A DNA stretch of 55,542 bases from Ferrithrix thermotolerans DSM 19514 (GCA_945906305.1 CAMDQT010000023.1:1-55542); one strand, 5' to 3'; shown: positions 33,997 through 43,632, counted from the stretch's first letter. Translations and numbers: made by a program. Notes: generated by a model from the letters alone, not told the origin.

Positions 33997-34956
33997 GTGG
34001 CAACCGTCGAAACCGCACGCGGGCCCGTCGCGATCGAGGCGCTGGGGCGCACGCTCATGCACGAGCACGTCTTTATCGTGCATCCCGAGATCAACCAGAA
34101 CTACGACGTCGGCTTCGACGAGGACCGTGAAGTCGCCCAGACGATCGAGCGTATGAACGAACTCAAGGGCGTCGGCATCGACACCATCGTCGATCTGACG
34201 GTCATCGGGCTGGGCCGGTTCATCCCCCGCATCGCCAGGGTGGCCGCGCAGACCGAACTCAACATCGTGGTTGCCACCGGCGTCTACACCTTCGACGAGG
34301 TCCCCTATCACCACCTCTTCAACGACCCCGACTCGATGGCCGAGCTTTTCTGCCGGGACATCGACGAGGGCATCCATGGCACCAGCAACATCAAGGCCGG
34401 GATCCTCAAGTGCGCCACCGACGTCAAGGGCGTCATGCCCGGTGTCGAAAAGGTCCTGCGGGCAGTGGCCCGCGCCCATCGCCGCACCGGCGTTGCGATC
34501 TCCACCCACACCGATGCCGGAACTCGTCGCGGCCTCGAACAACAACAGATCTTCCTGGAGGAGGGCGTCGATCTCCGCCGCGTGGTGATCGGCCATTCCG
34601 GGGACAGCTTCGATTTCGACTACCTCGAGCAACTTTTCGCCGCCGGTTCCTACCTGGGCATGGACCGCTTCGGGTTGAACTGGCCGATCAAGTTCGACCA
34701 GCGCATCGAGGTAGTAGTCGAGCTGTGCCGCCGCGGCTACGTCGACCAGATGGTGCTCAGCCATGACGCCAGCTGCTACATCGACCAGATGGCACCCGCC
34801 CACGTGGAGAAGCTCAAGGCCCGGGGTTGGAACTACACCCACATCAGCAAGGATGTCATCCCGGCGCTGCTCGAACGCGGGGTGACCGAAGCGCAAATCG
34901 AGACCATGCTGCTGACCAATCCGGCCAAGGTGCTCGCTCGCACCGCGGGATACTGA
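33997..34956 (+). CDS. Phosphotriesterase-family metal-dependent hydrolase
   Basis: This 319-residue TIM barrel of the PTE/PLL branch carries its metal ligands in order: LMHEHVF (HxH, about 20-26), bridging Lys in IKAGILKCA (about 134), ISTHTDAG (about 167), VIGHSGD (about 200) and LSHDASC (about 254). Family members act as lactonases, with promiscuous phosphotriesterase activity. The SMP-30 lactonase nearby hints at lactone intermediates. The SDR gene follows after 2 bases, so the pair may oxidise an alcohol and open the product or the reverse. The start is fixed by a strong ribosome site. Confidence 0.93.
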   Translation: MATVETARGPVAIEALGRTLMHEHVFIVHPEINQNYDVGFDEDREVAQTIERMNELKGVGIDTIVDLTVIGLGRFIPRIARVAAQTELNIVVATGVYTFDEVPYHHLFNDPDSMAELFCRDIDEGIHGTSNIKAGILKCATDVKGVMPGVEKVLRAVARAHRRTGVAISTHTDAGTRRGLEQQQIFLEEGVDLRRVVIGHSGDSFDFDYLEQLFAAGSYLGMDRFGLNWPIKFDQRIEVVVELCRRGYVDQMVLSHDASCYIDQMAPAHVEKLKARGWNYTHISKDVIPALLERGVTEAQIETMLLTNPAKVLARTAGY

Positions 34957-34958
34957 CC

Positions 34959-35801
34959 ATGAACGATGCCGCCAAGCCGGTGGCCGTCGTGGTCGGTGCG
35001 ACCTCGAAATGGCAAGCCGACGGACGCAACACCCTGCTCGTCCACGGGGTCGAACTCGACGATGGCGACCTCCCGGTCGGTGTTCGCTGGGGCATCGGCG
35101 GGGCGGTCGCCCAGAAGTTCGCGGCCGAGGGCTTCCTCGTGGTGCTCACCACCCGCACCGCCTCCAACGCGGCGGCGTTGCACGAAGCCATCACCACCCA
35201 AGGCGGCGAGTGCCTCACCGTCGAGCTCGACCTGGTGTCCGAAGCTTCCGTGGCCGCGGCATTCGCCCGTATCCGGGCCGAGGTGGGTGACCCAACCGTG
35301 TTGGTCTACAACGCCGGCTACCTCGAGGGGCGTGACCTGCCACCAGACAAAGAGTTGCTCGAGCACATCCCCACCGAGCTGTTCGACACGGCCCAGCACA
35401 TTGCCTCCCGCGGGCCATTCCTGGTGGCCAAGGAGGTGCTGCCGGCCATGCGGCGAGCGGGCACCGGCTCGTTTCTGATCTCCAACAACGCCGCTTCGCT
35501 GCGCGGCCGCAAGCGCTACACCGGCCAGTCGCTGTACTACCCGCGGGTGATGATGCGGACCCTGGCGCAGGTACTCACCGAGGAATACTCCGAGCACGGG
35601 GTGCACGTGGCCAACATCGTGATCGACGGCCTCATCGACTCACCGGGCACTCGGGCTCTGCCCCTCGCCCAGCAGCGGCCAGACACGGTGATGAACCCGG
35701 TCAAGCTCGCCGAGGCGTTCTATTACCTGCACACCCAAGACCGTTCGGCGTGGACCCACGAGCTTCAGCTCACCCCCCACGTCACCAAGCCCAGCTACTG
35801 A
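34959..35801 (+). CDS. Atypical SDR-family oxidoreductase with cofactor-loop insertion
   Basis: This 280-residue Rossmann protein has a first strand VAVVVGATSKW that is normal, but the G-x-G turn is split by about 25 residues before GIGGAVAQKFAAEG. VLVYNAGYLEG stands for NNAG. The active-site stretch ISNNAASLRG is followed by SLYYPRVMMRTL, where most SDRs have Y-x3-K; Lys appears to be Arg and Tyr is shifted. It may therefore use altered chemistry or bind cofactor differently. It is coupled to the phosphotriesterase-like gene (2-base gap) and converges on the sulfatase. Confidence 0.85.
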   Translation: MNDAAKPVAVVVGATSKWQADGRNTLLVHGVELDDGDLPVGVRWGIGGAVAQKFAAEGFLVVLTTRTASNAAALHEAITTQGGECLTVELDLVSEASVAAAFARIRAEVGDPTVLVYNAGYLEGRDLPPDKELLEHIPTELFDTAQHIASRGPFLVAKEVLPAMRRAGTGSFLISNNAASLRGRKRYTGQSLYYPRVMMRTLAQVLTEEYSEHGVHVANIVIDGLIDSPGTRALPLAQQRPDTVMNPVKLAEAFYYLHTQDRSAWTHELQLTPHVTKPSY

Positions 35802-35831
35802 AACGAACACGCAGTGGACATCACCCGTGCG

Positions 35832-38105
35832 TCACTGCATGGCCTGCGCCGCCCGGGCCTCCGCCCGCGGCGAACGCACCGGGTTACCCGCCACCTCGAT
35901 CACCACGTGATCGAGCACACCGTCGGGTAGCTCGGCGCGGCCGATGAGCTCGGCACAGATCGGGCTGCTCGGCTGAGCGCCCACGCAGAACGGAGCGAAT
36001 CCGAAGGTGACGGGGGTGGTAGCGGGTAGCAGGCCCGAACCGACTGCCACATCGTCGTAGAACAACGCCACCGTCCCACCTGTTCGTTCTCCCGGCGTGA
36101 ACTCCAGTCGGGCGATCACCGGACCCATCGGCAACTCGACCTCGGCCACCACCCGGTGCTCGCTAGCACCGAGCACGTTGTGCACGAAGTGCAACCGGCG
36201 ACCTTTCACGAACAGTGCATACCCTCCAGTATGACTGCCATGGCACACAATGACCCCGTCCATCACCTGGGCCCGAGAGGCATCGAGCACGGCGAGGATC
36301 CGATACCGTCGGCGGCGCAGGTTGGGCGCCATCGCTTCGGGGATGGATGAGATACCAGGGTGGTACACGTAACGTTCCCGGACGAAACGAACGTCGCCGT
36401 AGCGGCCCGGTTCGTTGTTCAGCGGCAGGACTTGGTTGCGTGCCGCTTCCGCCCACCACAGCTGCTGGAGTTCAGCCAGCTTCTCGGGCTGTGCCGTCGC
36501 CAGATCGCGACACTCCGAGAAATCTTCGGCAACGTGGTACAGCTCCCACACGTCTTGCTCGAAACTGCGCCTGGCATCACTGCCGTCATAGACGATCGCG
36601 GCCGGCGGGTGGTAGACCACCGCCTTCCAGCCGTCGTGGTACAGCGCCCGCGAGCCGAGCATCTCATAATACTGAGTAGTATGGGCCGAGGGCGCGGTCG
36701 CTGCGACGAAGGTAGGGGCGAAGCTCACCCCGTCAAAGGGCGACTGGGCCACACCGTCGATGTAGCCGGGAGCCTCAATGCCGATGACGTCGAGCAGGGT
36801 CGGCACGAGGTCCACGGCGTGCACGTACTGGTGACGGGTCTCTCCGGGCCGGCCAATGCCGGAGGGCCAATGCACGATTAACGGGTCGCACACCCCACCC
36901 TCGTGGGTGTCGCGCTTGAACCTCTTCAGCGGCGTGTTTCCCGCCCACGCCTAACCCCATGGATAGTGGTTGCTGGCCCGGGGGGTGCCAAGGTCGTCGA
37001 TGCGGCGCAGGTTCTCGGCCAAGGACTCGGGCACAAAGTTGAAGAAGTACATCTCATTGAACGATCCACCCGCACCGCCCTCGGCCGACGCACCGTTGTC
37101 ACTCATCAAGACCACGATGGTGTCCTCGGATTCGCCGAGCCGATCGATGAACGCGAGCAGGCGGCCGAGTTGGGCATCGGTATGGGTGAGGAACCCGGCG
37201 TACACCTCCATCATCCGGGCGTACAACCGGCGCTCATCGGCCGAGAGGCTCTCCCAAGACGGCACCCATGATGGGCGGGGAGACAACTCGGTACCGGCCG
37301 GCAGCAGCCCGGAGGCCACCTGACGGGCGAACACCTGCTCACGCCAGCGGTCCCAACCAGCGTCGAAGTGGCCGCGGTAGGGCTCGATGTACGCCGCGGG
37401 GGCCTGATGGGGTGCGTGGCACGCCGCGGGCGTGAACCATAGGAAGAACGGCTTGTCCGGGTCGTAGGCCCGCAGGTCCTTCAGATAGGATATCGAGCGT
37501 TCCACCAGATCTTCGGTCAGGTGATAGCCATCCTCCGGTCGTCGAGGCGGCGGCACCTGATGGTTGTCGTGGATCAACTCCGGGTGGTACTGGTCTGTCT
37601 CGCCCGCCATGAATCCGTAGAAGCGCTCGAAGCCCTTGCGCAAGGGCCAGTGGTCGCGCGGGCCGCCGAGCGCCAACTCGTGGGCCGGGGTGAGGTGCCA
37701 TTTCCCCACCGCGAAGGTCGCATAGTGCTGGGACAACAGGATCTGGGACAGGTAGCCGTGCTCCGGGGGGATGTCGGTGTCGTAGCCGGGAAAGCCGGAG
37801 GAGAACTCCACGATGCGACCCATACCGGTGGCATGGTGGTTTCGGCCGGTGAGCAACGCCGCCCGCGTCGGTGAGCACAGCGCCGTGGTGTGGAAGTTGG
37901 AGTAGCGGAGCCCTTCGGCGGCGAGACGGTCGAAGTTCGGGGTGGCGATATCGGAGCCGTAGCAACCGAACTGGCCATAGCCCACGTCATCGAGCAGCAC
38001 GACCACCACGTTGGGCGCACCACGCGGCGCCGACGGCTTAGGTGGCCACCACGGCGTGGAATCCTCGAACGTCGAGCCGATCACGCCTTCGAACGCTTTG
38101 CTCAT
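35832..38105 (-). pseudogene. Arylsulfatase interrupted by an in-frame TAG codon
   Basis: The full frame is 757 codons and matches type I arylsulfatases of AtsA size. Metal site NVVVVLLDDVGYGQFG (about 32-47), formylglycine motif TALCSPTRAALLTGR (Cys 77) and MSDNGASAEGG (about 340) are intact. Codon 385 is TAG (36951-36953) inside the conserved run HYPWG-TAG-AWAGNTPLKRFKRD, where relatives have a residue, usually Trp. One TGG-to-TAG change explains it. The frame then continues without shift through CDPLIVHWPSG and the C-terminal beta domain to 35832. Without readthrough the product is 384 residues and lacks the substrate-binding Lys region. A sequencing error or recent inactivation are both possible. 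Confidence 0.85.
36951..36953 (-). other. In-frame amber codon inside the arylsulfatase
   Basis: CTA on the plus strand is TAG in the reading frame. Both flanking segments (36951-38105 and 35832-36893) lie in the same frame, so this is a nonsense change and not a frameshift. Confidence 0.9.
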
Positions 38106-38253
38106 CGCCCCAACCTATTTCTGCCCTGCCTCGGTCCAACAGGGACGAGGTCGCCTCGCACGGTATGCCCTGCGCCATCTCAAACCGAGCGCAACCTGCA
38201 GGTCTTGTCCCTAACCGGTAGCGTCACCAAGGTTCACCGCAGGGAGCAGGACC

Positions 38254-38826
38254 ATGACACGTAAACCGCAGGACCCCACCCAGCCGCCGGTGTACGGCCT
38301 GGACCATTCCGCCTATCGCTGCCGCGACGCCGAGGAGACCCGAGCCTTCTACGAAGACGTGCTCGGCTTCCCGCTCACGCTCGCTCTGCACATCGACCGC
38401 CACCCCACCACCGGTGAACCGGTGGACTACCTGCACATCTTCTTCGACATTGGCAGCGGCGACCCCGACAATCCCAGCCACATCGCCTTCTTCGAGGTGG
38501 TCGACCGGCCCGAGGACGACCCGGCGGAACTGTTCAAGCGCCGCTGGGGCATGGACCTGCACTTCGCGATGCGCGTCGACGGACACGCCGCCCTGCACAC
38601 CTGGAAGCAACGTCTCGACGACCGTGGGGTCAGCGTGGAGGGCCCGATCGACCACGGCATGTTCCGCTCGATCTACTTCCACGACCCCAACGGCTACCGC
38701 CTCGAGTTCGCCTCGGCCGAACAAGCCGAAAAGCGGCTCTTTGAGCAGGAATCCGCCGGGGCCCGCGAGCAGATGGCCCGCTGGAACGCCTGGAAGCAGT
38801 CACGCCACATGGTGCACGCTTCCTGA
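38254..38826 (+). CDS. VOC (glyoxalase/extradiol-type) superfamily protein
   Basis: This 190-residue protein has paired beta-alpha-beta-beta-beta modules: YGLDHSAYRCRDAEETRAFYEDVLGFPL (about 14-41, given here as parts: HSAYRC, FYEDVLGFPL), HIAFFEV (about 78), LHFAMRVDG (about 103) and HDPNGYRLEF (about 149). His and Glu positions suit a single divalent metal. Superfamily members include glyoxalases, extradiol dioxygenases and epimerases. It opens a plus-strand run that continues into the Rieske oxygenase operon, so an aromatic-ring or ring-cleavage role is plausible. GGGAGCAGGA precedes ATG 38254. Confidence 0.87.
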   Translation: MTRKPQDPTQPPVYGLDHSAYRCRDAEETRAFYEDVLGFPLTLALHIDRHPTTGEPVDYLHIFFDIGSGDPDNPSHIAFFEVVDRPEDDPAELFKRRWGMDLHFAMRVDGHAALHTWKQRLDDRGVSVEGPIDHGMFRSIYFHDPNGYRLEFASAEQAEKRLFEQESAGAREQMARWNAWKQSRHMVHAS

Positions 38827-38889
38827 GCACACCCACCGTCCGCCCCCGACCCGCAACCCGCAACAACCCCAGCAGGAGCAGCAGGCAAG

Positions 38890-39744
38890 ATGCAGGAACT
38901 GAACGGCCGGGTCGCGGTCATCACCGGGGCCGCGAGCGGCATCGGGTTGGCCACCGCCCACCGTCTTGCCGCCGAGGGCATGGACCTCGTGCTCGCCGAC
39001 ATCGAGCCGGGCCCGTTGGCGCAGGCCGAGACAGCCTTGGGTGCTTACGGCGGGCGGGTATTGGCTGTGCCCACCGATGTCAGCTCCGAGGCTGCAGTTC
39101 AGGCACTGGCTGATGCCGCGTTCAGCGCGTTCGGCTCCGTCCACGTGCTGTTCAACAATGCCGGGGTGGCGGCCACTGCGGCCACCCTGCGCATGCGGGC
39201 CTGGGAAGGGTCATTGGCCGACTGGGACTGGACGATGGGCGTCAACTTCCTCGGCGTGCTCTACGGCGTACGAGCCTTCGTGCCGCGCATGCTCGAGGGC
39301 GGCCACGAGGGTCACATCGTCAATACCGCGTCCATGGCCGGCCTGCTCACTGGCGCCAACCCCTACAACGTGTCCAAGCACGCCGTGGTCTGTCTCAGCG
39401 AAGGTATCTACAAGGACCTGCGCGAGATGGGCGCCAAGCTCTCCGCGTCGGTGCTGTGTCCGGGCCTGATCAACACCCGCATCCTCGACGCCGAACGCAA
39501 CCGAGGCGACGGGCTCGGCAGCCACACCGATATGGCCGCCCTACGCCAGGACCTGCAGCGCTTCGCCACCGGGTTCGAGTCGGCGCTGAAGGGTGGCTAT
39601 CCACCCGATGTGGTGGCCGAAACGGTCCTCGACGGGATTCGCGAGGACCGCTTCTACTTGTTCCCGGCGCAAGCGTTCATCCTTGAGCAGGTCTCCGCCC
39701 GCATGACCGCCATCATCCAAGGTGCCAACCCGGCGACACGCTGA
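38890..39744 (+). CDS. SDR-family dehydrogenase
   Basis: This classical SDR of 284 residues shows TGAASGIG (about 13-20), ADIEPG at strand 2 (NAD preference by Asp), NNAGV (about 92), NTASMAG and catalytic YNVSK (about 158-162). The longer C-terminus (DGIREDRFYLFPAQAF) resembles SDRs that act on bulky alcohols. It sits 63 bases after the VOC gene and 85 before the Rieske oxygenase alpha subunit, so it is probably co-transcribed. It may oxidise an alcohol formed by the oxygenase. Confidence 0.92.
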   Translation: MQELNGRVAVITGAASGIGLATAHRLAAEGMDLVLADIEPGPLAQAETALGAYGGRVLAVPTDVSSEAAVQALADAAFSAFGSVHVLFNNAGVAATAATLRMRAWEGSLADWDWTMGVNFLGVLYGVRAFVPRMLEGGHEGHIVNTASMAGLLTGANPYNVSKHAVVCLSEGIYKDLREMGAKLSASVLCPGLINTRILDAERNRGDGLGSHTDMAALRQDLQRFATGFESALKGGYPPDVVAETVLDGIREDRFYLFPAQAFILEQVSARMTAIIQGANPATR

Positions 39745-39829
39745 ACGGGCGATAGGCAGCCACCCACGCCACCATCGCCGATGTTCTAACTTGGCCCCTC
39801 AGCTTATCTCCGATCCGGGGGTCCGATCC

Positions 39830-41215
39830 ATGACCGGCGTCACCGAGAGCCAGTTCGTCATCGACGACCGCATCACCCCCCGCTTCCGGGTACACCGCTC
39901 GGCCCTGGCCGATCCAGCGGTCTTTGAGGCCGAACGCCGCGCCATCTTCGACCACAGCTGGCTCTACGTCGGCCACGAGTCCGAGATCACCAGCCCCTAC
40001 GATTTCCGCACCCGGCGAGTGGGCGGACGCCCAGTGATCTTGCTGCGCGACGGCGACGGTTCGGTCCGGGTATTCGTCAATACCTGTCCCCACCGCGGCA
40101 TGCAGATCGAGACCAGGGCTGAGGGCAACGGCCGCTTCCTCAAATGCTTTTATCACGGGTGGTCCTTCTCCACCGCCGGCGAGTTGGTGGCCTTGCCCGA
40201 CGAGGCGTCCTACGGAGAGAACTTCGACCGCCACAACCTCTGTCTGGCCCAGCCGGCCCAGGTCGACAGCTACCGAGGTTTCGTCTTCCTCAGTTGGAGC
40301 ACCTCCCCCGGGTCTCTGCTGGACTACCTCGCCGGGGCGGCGGACTACCTCGACCTCGTGGCCGACCAGTCCGACACCACCATGGTGGTAAGTGGCGGCA
40401 CTCACCTCTATGCGGCCCGCGCCAACTGGAAGCTGTTGTCGGAGAACAGCTACGACGGGTACCACGCCCTGACCACCCACCACCGCTACCTGGCCATGCT
40501 CAAGGCCTCGGGCAAGGACATGGCCCGGGCGTTCGGCGCCGGTGTTCGCACCGATGCCAGCACGGTCCAAGGCCGGGCGCTGGCCTGGGACCTCGGCCAC
40601 GGACATGCCGTGGTGGGGGCACCAGACCGCAGCCGCGGACAGAACTTCCCCCTCGGACGCGACTTCATCTCCGCATCTGCGGCCCATGCCCAAGCGGAGC
40701 GCTACGCCCACTTTGCCCAGGCTCATGGCGAGGACTGGGCGGCGCGCATGTTCGGCAGCCGCAACGTGGTCATCTTTCCCAACCTCGCCATTGTCGATTT
40801 GGGAATGGGCATCACCATTCGGACCTACGATCCGCTCTCGGCGGACAGCATGGAGATCACCGCCTGGGCTATCGCCCCCGGCGAGGACCATCCCGAACTG
40901 GCCCGCATGCGGCGGGAGAACTTCTTGACCTTCTGGGGCCCTGCGGGCTTGGCCACGCCCGACGACATCGAGGCGCTCGAACGTTGCCAGCAGGGATACG
41001 CCGCCCGCGACGCCGCCCCCTGGACCGACATCTCACGCGGCATGGTGAGGGCCAACCCTCTGACCACCGACGAGTTGCAAATGCGGACCTTCTGGCGCGA
41101 ATGGGACCGGCGGATGACCGGAACCATCCATCCCTCGGAGGTGGCTGTGTCGCCGCGAGCCGGACGGGTCGCGCTGCCCTACGACGCCCGGGTGCAATCG
41201 GCGGGATTTCGATGA
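39830..41215 (+). CDS. Rieske aromatic-ring-hydroxylating dioxygenase, alpha subunit
   Basis: This 461-residue oxygenase large subunit has a Rieske [2Fe-2S] site made of NTCPHRGM (Cys 86, His 88) and KCFYHGWSF (Cys 106, His 109). The catalytic iron site is NSYDGYHALTTHH (about 205-217, D-x2-H-x4-H), linking electron transfer between neighbouring subunits. The enzyme adds both atoms of O2 to an aromatic ring to give a cis-dihydrodiol. The beta subunit overlaps at ATGA. No ferredoxin or reductase is encoded in the window, so electrons must come from elsewhere. ATG 39830 follows a GGGGG stretch; the frame is open 36 codons further without support. Confidence 0.95.
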   Translation: MTGVTESQFVIDDRITPRFRVHRSALADPAVFEAERRAIFDHSWLYVGHESEITSPYDFRTRRVGGRPVILLRDGDGSVRVFVNTCPHRGMQIETRAEGNGRFLKCFYHGWSFSTAGELVALPDEASYGENFDRHNLCLAQPAQVDSYRGFVFLSWSTSPGSLLDYLAGAADYLDLVADQSDTTMVVSGGTHLYAARANWKLLSENSYDGYHALTTHHRYLAMLKASGKDMARAFGAGVRTDASTVQGRALAWDLGHGHAVVGAPDRSRGQNFPLGRDFISASAAHAQAERYAHFAQAHGEDWAARMFGSRNVVIFPNLAIVDLGMGITIRTYDPLSADSMEITAWAIAPGEDHPELARMRRENFLTFWGPAGLATPDDIEALERCQQGYAARDAAPWTDISRGMVRANPLTTDELQMRTFWREWDRRMTGTIHPSEVAVSPRAGRVALPYDARVQSAGFR

Positions 41216-41730
41216 GTGCACCCACGGAGCAACCTCGAGCCCACGTCGACCCCGTGCTGCGCCTCGAGGTCGAGGCCTTCCTGCACCTCGAAGCGGAGTT
41301 GCTCGACGAGTGGCGCCTGAAGGAATGGCTAGAGCTGTTCACCGTGGACTGCAACTACCACGTTCCGTCCACCGATGTTCCCGACGGAGATCCCGACACC
41401 CACCTTTTCTTTGTCCGCGACGACCATTTCCTGCTCGGCCAGCGCGTCGAAGCACTGCTCAACGGCACGGCATGGGCGGAGAGCCCTCGCTCCACCACCC
41501 ACCGGATGATCGCCAACGTACGACCAGTCGAGTCGCGGCCGGGCACCGTTTCAGTCCAGGCCAATGCACTGGTGCACCGCTCCCGGGCCAACCGCCTCGA
41601 TTGTTTCCCTGTCCGCTACCGCTACACGCTGATTCGTGGCGGGCCGGACCAATTCAAGATCAGCTACCGACGGGCCACGCTCGCACTTGAGCAACTCCGA
41701 CCAGCGGGCCGGCTTTCAATCATTCTCTAA
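41212..41730 (+). CDS. Ring-hydroxylating dioxygenase, beta subunit
   Basis: This 172-residue NTF2-like small subunit stabilises the alpha3beta3 oxygenase. Typical marks are EVEAFLHLEAELLDEWRLKEW (about 19-39), DCNYHVP, THRMIANVRP (about 97-106) and the C-terminal YRRATLALEQLRP...LSIIL, which matches the usual 'LS(I/V)FL' end. It overlaps the alpha gene by 4 bases. A much longer frame runs upstream through the alpha gene, but it is a chance frame in the wrong register. Confidence 0.93.
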   Translation: MSAPTEQPRAHVDPVLRLEVEAFLHLEAELLDEWRLKEWLELFTVDCNYHVPSTDVPDGDPDTHLFFVRDDHFLLGQRVEALLNGTAWAESPRSTTHRMIANVRPVESRPGTVSVQANALVHRSRANRLDCFPVRYRYTLIRGGPDQFKISYRRATLALEQLRPAGRLSIIL

Positions 41731-41740
41731 GCCCCACACC

Positions 41741-41747
41741 GAGGAGG
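41741..41747 (+). promoter_or_regulatory. Strong ribosome binding site of the extradiol dioxygenase
   Basis: GAGGAGG lies 8 bases before ATG 41756 and sets the start against an in-frame upstream extension into the beta-subunit gene. Confidence 0.7.
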
Positions 41748-41755
41748 CGGCACCT

Positions 41756-42802
41756 ATGGCCGAGGTTCAGCTGTTGGGCATGACCCACTATCCACCGTTC
41801 AACGGTAAGGACGAGGCGATGGCCAACCTGCATCGCGTCATGCTGGCGGATCCGGCCGTGCCCACAGACGTCAAAGACCCTCTCAACTGGCCCGCCGCTC
41901 AACGCGCCGAATGGGCCACCGACGGCGGCACCGGCGCCGCAGGGCAACACCGCGCCGCGCTCATCGAAGGGTTCGACCGGGTACGGGCCGAGATCGACGC
42001 GTTCGCCCCCGACTTCGTGTTGATCTGGGGCGACGACCAGCACGAGAACTTTCGACGCGATCTGATCCCACCGTTCGCGGTGCTCGCCTATGAGGACCTC
42101 AAGGTCGAACCGTGGCACCAGGCACGACAGCCGAACTTCTGGGACGAGCCCGCAGACACCTACCGGGTGGTACGGGGCCATCCTGAAGCCGGTCGCTTCC
42201 TCGCCACCGCCCTGCTCGAGGCCGGGGTCGACGTCGCCTACGCCTACGAACCGCTGCACCACCAAGGCTTCGCCCATGCCTTTCTCAACACCGTGCTGTT
42301 CCTCGACCACCGTCGCCGCGGCTTCGACCTGCCGGTGCTGTGCATGCCGGTGAACTGTTACGGCCGCAAAGTCATCGCGGCGGGCGGTGCGTTCAAACCG
42401 TTCGGCACCGCAATGCAGCTGGACCCACCTTCGCCGCCACCGTGGCGACTCATGGATGTCGGGGCGGCGGCGGTGCGGGCATTGCGGGCCAGTCCGTGGC
42501 GGGTGTCGGTGGTGGCGTCCTCATCGTGGTCTCATGCCTTCCTCGTGGACCACAACTGGCGGATGCGCCCAGACACGGCCGCGGACCGGGGGCTGTACGA
42601 CGCGCTCGTGGCTGGCGATTGGGCCCGCTGGGCGGCCATCACCACCGCCGAGATCGAAGCGGCAGGACAGCAAGAAGTCCTGAACTGGTTCGTCCTCGCC
42701 GGTGCCGCCCGCGAACTCGGCGCGGTACCGACCTGGAGCAGGTTCGTGGAAACCTGGTGTTTCAATTCCAACAAGGTGTTCGCCGTATGGGAACCGCAAT
42801 GA
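41756..42802 (+). CDS. Class III (LigB-type) extradiol ring-cleavage dioxygenase
   Basis: This 348-residue non-heme Fe(II) enzyme opens catechol-type rings next to the hydroxyls. LigB-fold marks are LLGMTHYPPF (about 6-15), LIWGDDQHENF (about 98-108), EPLHHQGFAHAFLNT (about 165-179) and VVASSSWSHAFLVDH (about 251-265), which supply the His ligands and the acid/base His. The N-terminal half carries an insert (TDVKDPLNWPAAQRAEW) compared with protocatechuate 4,5-dioxygenase LigB. It follows the Rieske oxygenase by 25 bases and overlaps the SDR by 4, the expected order for dihydroxylation, rearomatisation and cleavage. Confidence 0.87.
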   Translation: MAEVQLLGMTHYPPFNGKDEAMANLHRVMLADPAVPTDVKDPLNWPAAQRAEWATDGGTGAAGQHRAALIEGFDRVRAEIDAFAPDFVLIWGDDQHENFRRDLIPPFAVLAYEDLKVEPWHQARQPNFWDEPADTYRVVRGHPEAGRFLATALLEAGVDVAYAYEPLHHQGFAHAFLNTVLFLDHRRRGFDLPVLCMPVNCYGRKVIAAGGAFKPFGTAMQLDPPSPPPWRLMDVGAAAVRALRASPWRVSVVASSSWSHAFLVDHNWRMRPDTAADRGLYDALVAGDWARWAAITTAEIEAAGQQEVLNWFVLAGAARELGAVPTWSRFVETWCFNSNKVFAVWEPQ

Positions 42803-43632
42803 GTCCCGCCGCCTCACCCGATCGCCGCCTAGCCGGAAAGGTGGCCCTGGTGACGGGCGCATCGGCCAACATCGGCGGCGCCCTCGCCTTGGGCTTGGCC
42901 CAGGCCGGTGCCGCGGTGGCCTGCAACGACCTCATCCCCGCCACGGCGACCGCGAGCACGGCACGCCTGGTGGAGGCGGGGTACGACGCGATGGCGCTGC
43001 CCTTCGACGTCACTGACCATGATGCCGCCGCCGCGGCGGTGAATCAGGTCGTTGACCGATGGGGCCATATCGACATTCTGGTGAACAACGCGGTGAAATT
43101 CGATCAGGCCGGTGTGCTCGACATGACGGTCGAACGCTTCCGTCGCCAGGTCGACATCATCGTCGGCGGAGCGTTCATCATGACCAAGCTCGTGGCCACC
43201 GCCATGATCGAGCAGTCCGGGCGCGGCGCGATCGTCAACATCTTGTCCACTGCCGCCTGGCAGGGCCAGGCCGGCAACGTCGGGTACTCGACCGCCAAGT
43301 CGGCCATGATCAACTTCACCCGGTCCGTGGCGATGGAGTTGGCGCCGCACGGCATCCGGGTCAACGCTCTCACCCCGACCGCGACCATCCCCGACGAGCC
43401 CGCCCTCGCGGCACGGACCCAGGCCGCGTTCGACTCGCTGGCCAGCGCCGGGCGGATGGACTTCGCGGGGCTGAACCCGTGGGAGCGCCTGCCCACCCCA
43501 GCGGACTACGTGGCGCCGCTGGTTTTTCTGTGTTCGGAGGACTCGGCGATGATGACGGGCACCAACCTCACCGTGGACGGTGGGGCGCTGGCCCGCTACT
43601 GGCCGCAGATCCCCGCCCGAGGGCCGCGCTGA
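42799..43632 (+). CDS. SDR-family dehydrogenase (candidate cis-dihydrodiol dehydrogenase)
   Basis: This 277-residue SDR shows TGASANIGG (about 20-28), NDLIPATA at strand 2, NNAVKF (NNAG with Val) and catalytic YSTAK (about 159-163) after ILSTAAWQG. It ends with TNLTVDGGALARYW. In ring-dioxygenase operons this position is normally filled by the dehydrogenase that rearomatises the cis-diol to a catechol, which the adjacent extradiol enzyme then cleaves. I chose ATG 42799, which overlaps the previous stop; ATG 42787 would add four residues. The stop overlaps the amidohydrolase start. Confidence 0.92.
   Translation: MSPAASPDRRLAGKVALVTGASANIGGALALGLAQAGAAVACNDLIPATATASTARLVEAGYDAMALPFDVTDHDAAAAAVNQVVDRWGHIDILVNNAVKFDQAGVLDMTVERFRRQVDIIVGGAFIMTKLVATAMIEQSGRGAIVNILSTAAWQGQAGNVGYSTAKSAMINFTRSVAMELAPHGIRVNALTPTATIPDEPALAARTQAAFDSLASAGRMDFAGLNPWERLPTPADYVAPLVFLCSEDSAMMTGTNLTVDGGALARYWPQIPARGPR

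Noticed and set aside
35832-36893. Separate 353-residue gene downstream of a short sulfatase
   Set aside because: It is in the same frame as the sulfatase and continues its conserved sequence across the TAG, so it is the second half of one gene, not its own gene and not a frameshift.
40144-41211. Long upstream extension of the dioxygenase beta-subunit frame
   Set aside because: It lies in another register of the alpha-subunit gene. The beta subunit starts at the ATGA overlap at 41212.
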